33,598 nt of DNA from NCBI RefSeq assembly GCF_000313135.1, contig NW_004457604.1, positions 1-33,598 on the forward strand, read 5' to 3'. The position numbers were made by a program, and so were the translations under genes. Source of the DNA: Acanthamoeba castellanii str. Neff. Its lineage: Eukaryota; Discosea; Longamoebia; Acanthamoebidae. The notes under the pieces are model-generated. The model was not told where the DNA came from and searched no databases. It was given only the letters and a program-made list of their open reading frames with translations. The first letter of the stretch is position 1. Every line of letters starts with the position of its first letter. Positions 30,802 through 33,598 of the stretch are shown piece by piece.

Positions 30802-32623
30802 TCACTGGGCGACAGCGGGGGAGGCATCATGCTTGTGCTTTCGTAGTGAAAGTCGTGTCCTCAGCCGGCCTCCCTTCTTCTTCTTCTTCGTTTTCTTGTT
30901 CGAGTCCTCTTCCTGGCCACCACCTTGTTGATGCGTTTCCTCTTCACTGTCCTCATCACCTTCTTCTACGCTGCCGCTGCTGTCCTCTCGTGACGACGAC
31001 GAGTGGCGTTGCTGTTGCTGCTCATGTTCGACGTTGTCAGCTTCTTCGTTGTCGTCGCGTGCGCCAAAGCTCAAGGAACTAAGCTTGGCCTTGATATCGG
31101 CGTAGAAGACCTCGTTTTCAGCGATGAGCTCCTCGTACTTGCTGCCCTCGATCTCCTGCGCGTGCTTCGCCATGGTTTACCCCGCGAGTCAAGGGAACAC
31201 ACACACAACAACACAACACACACACACACACACACACACAACGCACGCACGCACACGCTCACGACGGTACGGGGAGAAGGTGGAAAGGATATCGACCACA
31301 TCTGGTAGGAGAGCACTTTGGTAGCCCAGTTGAGCAGGGTGTAGGGCATGTAGGCCAGCTTGGGGTCCACGTTGGTCATCATCACCAGCCTCGTCTGGTT
31401 CTCGCTGATCGGCTGAATCATCACTCTGAAGGCACGCATCAGCTCACCTGTGTCGCGCGCGCGTGCGGTCGTGTGTCGTGTCGTGTGCGGTCGTGTGCTA
31501 GCTTACCCAGTGAATTGTACGTCGGCGCGTACGTGGGACTTGACCGGAGGGATGAGGTGCGGCTCGATGTCACCCTCCCCGGCCGAACGAATCATGATCA
31601 CTGCCCGATCCTCTTCCAAATTGTCCACGCCATAGCCGTACAGCAACTACCGGCAACACCCCACGTAAGCTGTGTGCGGTGTGTGCGGTGTGTGTGTGTG
31701 GCGGTAGCGTACGACGTCGCGCGAGGAGATGGGCCAGGGAAGGTGCGCCGAGAGGTACATCACCTTGCGGTATCGTGAGATCTGCTTCACCAGCCGCACC
31801 TCCTACAATACGTATTACATGTGGTATTTACCGATGAGCTGAAGAAGAAGAAGAAGAAGAAGAAGAAGAAGAAGAAGAGGGCAGGAGAGGACCTTGAGCA
31901 GTGGAATCCAGGAATCGTAGAGGGCGTGTTCGTTCATGATGGCCATCAGATTGAGCGCGGGGCTATCGACCACCCCTGCACGGTGACACAGAAACACATC
32001 GCTATGCGTCAGTGCTCGAGAGTGCGCATTGAACGCAGCTCTTTCGTTCGTACCCTGCATCTTGATCGAGTGCACCGGTGTGGACTTCTCGCCGCGGTAG
32101 AACACCTGCACGTTGCCGCCCTCGTGCTCGCCCACCAGCGTCCAGCCTACAACCAACCCAGCCGGCCACGTCAACGTGTGCGTCGCACATGTGTGTGCGC
32201 GTGTGCGTGTGTTTACCATCTTCGTTTCGCAGTTCGCGCATGAGCGCGCGGACCTCCTTCTTCTCCGTGGCGATGCGCTGGTGCTGCTCCCGGTTGGTCT
32301 CCATCTCGGCCTCGATCGCCTTCAGCTGCTCCAGCACCTCGGGCGGGTACGCGCCGCCCTGCGCGGCCGCGAGGTGGTGCTGCAGCGAGCTGTTCAGCTG
32401 CTTCACCACCCAGTAGGCCTGCCGCGAGCCACAAAACGTGGATTAGGAACCACAACAGGAGACGGCCGACAACGTTTGGGGGGAGGCTGAGTACGAGGAA
32501 GAGCTTGTCGTCTTGATGTTGGCTGCGGGCTTGGACGATGAGCGCCGGAAAAGATGCGATGAATTCATTCACATCATCAGAGATCGCGGCATCTTCTTTG
32601 CTCTTCCTTTGGCTCCTTTCCAT
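30802..32623 (-). CDS. START-domain lipid-binding protein
   Basis: Eight minus-strand exons (32623-32495, 32418-32217, 32146-32054, 31975-31893, 31802-31713, 31646-31507, 31425-31263, 31155-30802) give about 417 residues. Residues 45-110 form a coiled coil (EQLKAIEAEMETNREQHQ). The START domain spans about 112-300, with GEHEGGNVQVFYRG, MAIMNEHALYDSWIPLL, VMYLSAHLPWPISSRD, DRAVIMIRS and a C-terminal helix ending in LLNWATKVLSYQM. A polar tail has Gln, Ser and Asp/Glu runs and a basic KKTKKKKK cluster. START domains bind sterols or phospholipids and move them between membranes or sense them; the ligand is not predictable here. The acceptor of the last exon could instead lie a few codons upstream. 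The first in-frame ATG is at 32623. Confidence 0.88.
31197..31256. repeat. CA-rich microsatellite in a START-gene intron
   Basis: An imperfect CA and ACGC repeat on the plus strand, so TG-rich in the minus-strand transcript. It lies just inside the donor of intron 31262-31156. Confidence 0.9.
31841..31877. repeat. (GAA)n triplet repeat in a START-gene intron
   Basis: About twelve GAA units on the plus strand make up some 40 percent of intron 31892-31803. The transcript carries the pyrimidine strand, (TTC)n. Confidence 0.95.
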
Positions 32624-33157
32624 CTTGTTCTTCGTGTGATTGTTCAACTGGCCGGTTTACCCAAGATCATCTAAACAAATCCAAAAATAAATAGGACATT
32701 TATCTGATATCAATAATTAGATAAAAACAACATGCCCTCCTCCATTCGAAATCGCACGGAATTTGCACTGTCGACACTGCGTGACGCAGTGGCACACGAA
32801 CGACCTCACACAAGTGACATCATCATGGCCAGACCACCACGAACTTTATCAAATCAAGCAATTGAGCTGCAAGCCATCAGTTGATCAAGTTGTGGCCTAT
32901 TTGTGATGCCACCCACCCAACATACACTTTGAGCCACTCACCTTCTGCACTGTCAGTCACCAAGTTGGTGTGATTTGTAACCTCAACAAAGTAGTGCAAG
33001 GCATGGTGATCATCAACACAACTATCATACAGGGCTTCTGGGCATCTGGACAACTTACTGCCACATCATGCTAAACTCATTGACATAGATGCCCTCCGAT
33101 TGGGAGGAGGAAGCACAACATGGACCTCTACTCACCCAATGGGACGCGGGCTTTTAA
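32624..33157. other. Spacer upstream of the START-domain gene
   Basis: About 530 bases between the START-gene start and the GNAT stop, both on the minus strand. Positions 32660-32730 are AT-rich and could be promoter. Positions 32730-33150 have mixed composition with no microsatellite, no ORF worth naming and no tRNA or other RNA gene that I can recognise. Confidence 0.45.
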
Positions 33158-33598
33158 TCACATGAAGAGGCGCATCATGATGCCGTCGTAGTAGAGATCG
33201 TCGCTGATCTTGGTGTCCTTGTGGAGCACGGCCACCTGCTCGAACCCCACCTTGCGGTAGAGGCTGATCGCCGGCCTGTTGTCCTCGCGCACCATCAGGT
33301 ACACGATCTCGATGCCCTGATGCCCGACGCTGCTCGCCTCGGCCTTGAGCTGGAGCGCGCGGTTCTCGGAGCGGACCCGCTCCAGGGTGAGCTGCAGCAG
33401 TTGGGTGCCCAGGCCTTGGCCTTGCGCGCCGGGAGCAAGACCCATCGTGAGATCTGGACATTTCCATCAGCTTCAGTGAGTGGACACGACACGACACGAC
33501 ACGACGCACGAACGCACGCACGCACCTGCGGTGTGTCCCTGGCGCGGCACCTTGGAGGGTGAGAGCCGCACGAAACCGACCAACCTCAGTTCCTGGCC
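33158..33598 (-). CDS. GNAT-family N-acetyltransferase, 3' part
   Basis: Two exons are visible on the minus strand, 33598-33526 (cut by the window edge) and 33453-33158 (TGA), joined in phase. They encode the acetyl-CoA-binding half of a GNAT fold. Strand beta4 reads LRLVGFVRL, motif A is GAQGQGLGTQLLQL with the pyrophosphate-binding Q/RxxGxG/A pattern, and motif B contains NRPAISLYRKVGF. The C-terminus ends YYDGIMMRLFM, a typical final strand. It transfers acetyl from acetyl-CoA to an amine; the substrate, protein or small molecule, cannot be told from this half. The N-terminal part lies beyond the window. Confidence 0.9.

Noticed and set aside
33483..33521. Regular ACACG repeats as a CRISPR-like array
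   Set aside because: The units are tandem pentamers without spacers, inside an intron of a eukaryotic gene.

Overview
The window is nuclear DNA of a unicellular eukaryote, most likely an Acanthamoeba-like amoebozoan; that assignment is an inference. The evidence is GC-rich coding sequence with GC-rich third codon positions, genes split into many short exons, and introns that usually start GTACG or GTGCG and are often filled with TG/CA or TCGTG microsatellites. The domain set also fits an amoeba: DEP-RasGEF, ROCO kinase, BAR-PH-ArfGAP-ankyrin and Rac. Nothing prokaryotic was seen. I built the exon models by hand from splice-site phase, and most of them close exactly in frame.

Layout from left to right. 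Positions 1-486 hold the last three exons of a cytochrome b561-type membrane protein. Positions 716-4652 hold a complete 20-exon tandem paralogue with two DOMON modules and a b561 core. On the minus strand, 9960 to about 4781 is a DEP-RasGEF with a proline/serine-rich tail. About 1 kb of largely uninterpreted DNA separates it from a divergent plus-strand ROCO kinase (10988-19803), with LRR, Roc, COR, SAM and protein kinase domains. An initiator tRNA-Met follows at 19945-20016. Next are a plus-strand ACAP-like BAR-PH-ArfGAP-ankyrin protein (20490-26476), an intronless Rac GTPase (26912-27508) and V-ATPase subunit G (28059-28635). On the minus strand then lie a rhomboid protease (30356 to about 28865), a doubtful small two-exon ORF (30666-30396), a START-domain protein (32623-30802) and the 3' end of a GNAT acetyltransferase (33598-33158).

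Four consecutive protein-coding genes concern small-GTPase signalling: a Ras exchange factor, a ROCO GTPase-kinase, an Arf GAP and a Rac GTPase. The most unusual gene is the ROCO kinase. It has a SAM domain between COR and kinase, and its Roc domain keeps the P-loop but lacks the switch II glycine and the usual base-recognition residues. Other points of interest are a near-identical terminal segment shared by the b561 paralogues, three GC-AG introns, complementary TG and CA tracts in neighbouring introns, a likely frame break in the RasGEF tail, and a direct repeat with GATA-like cores upstream of the V-ATPase gene.
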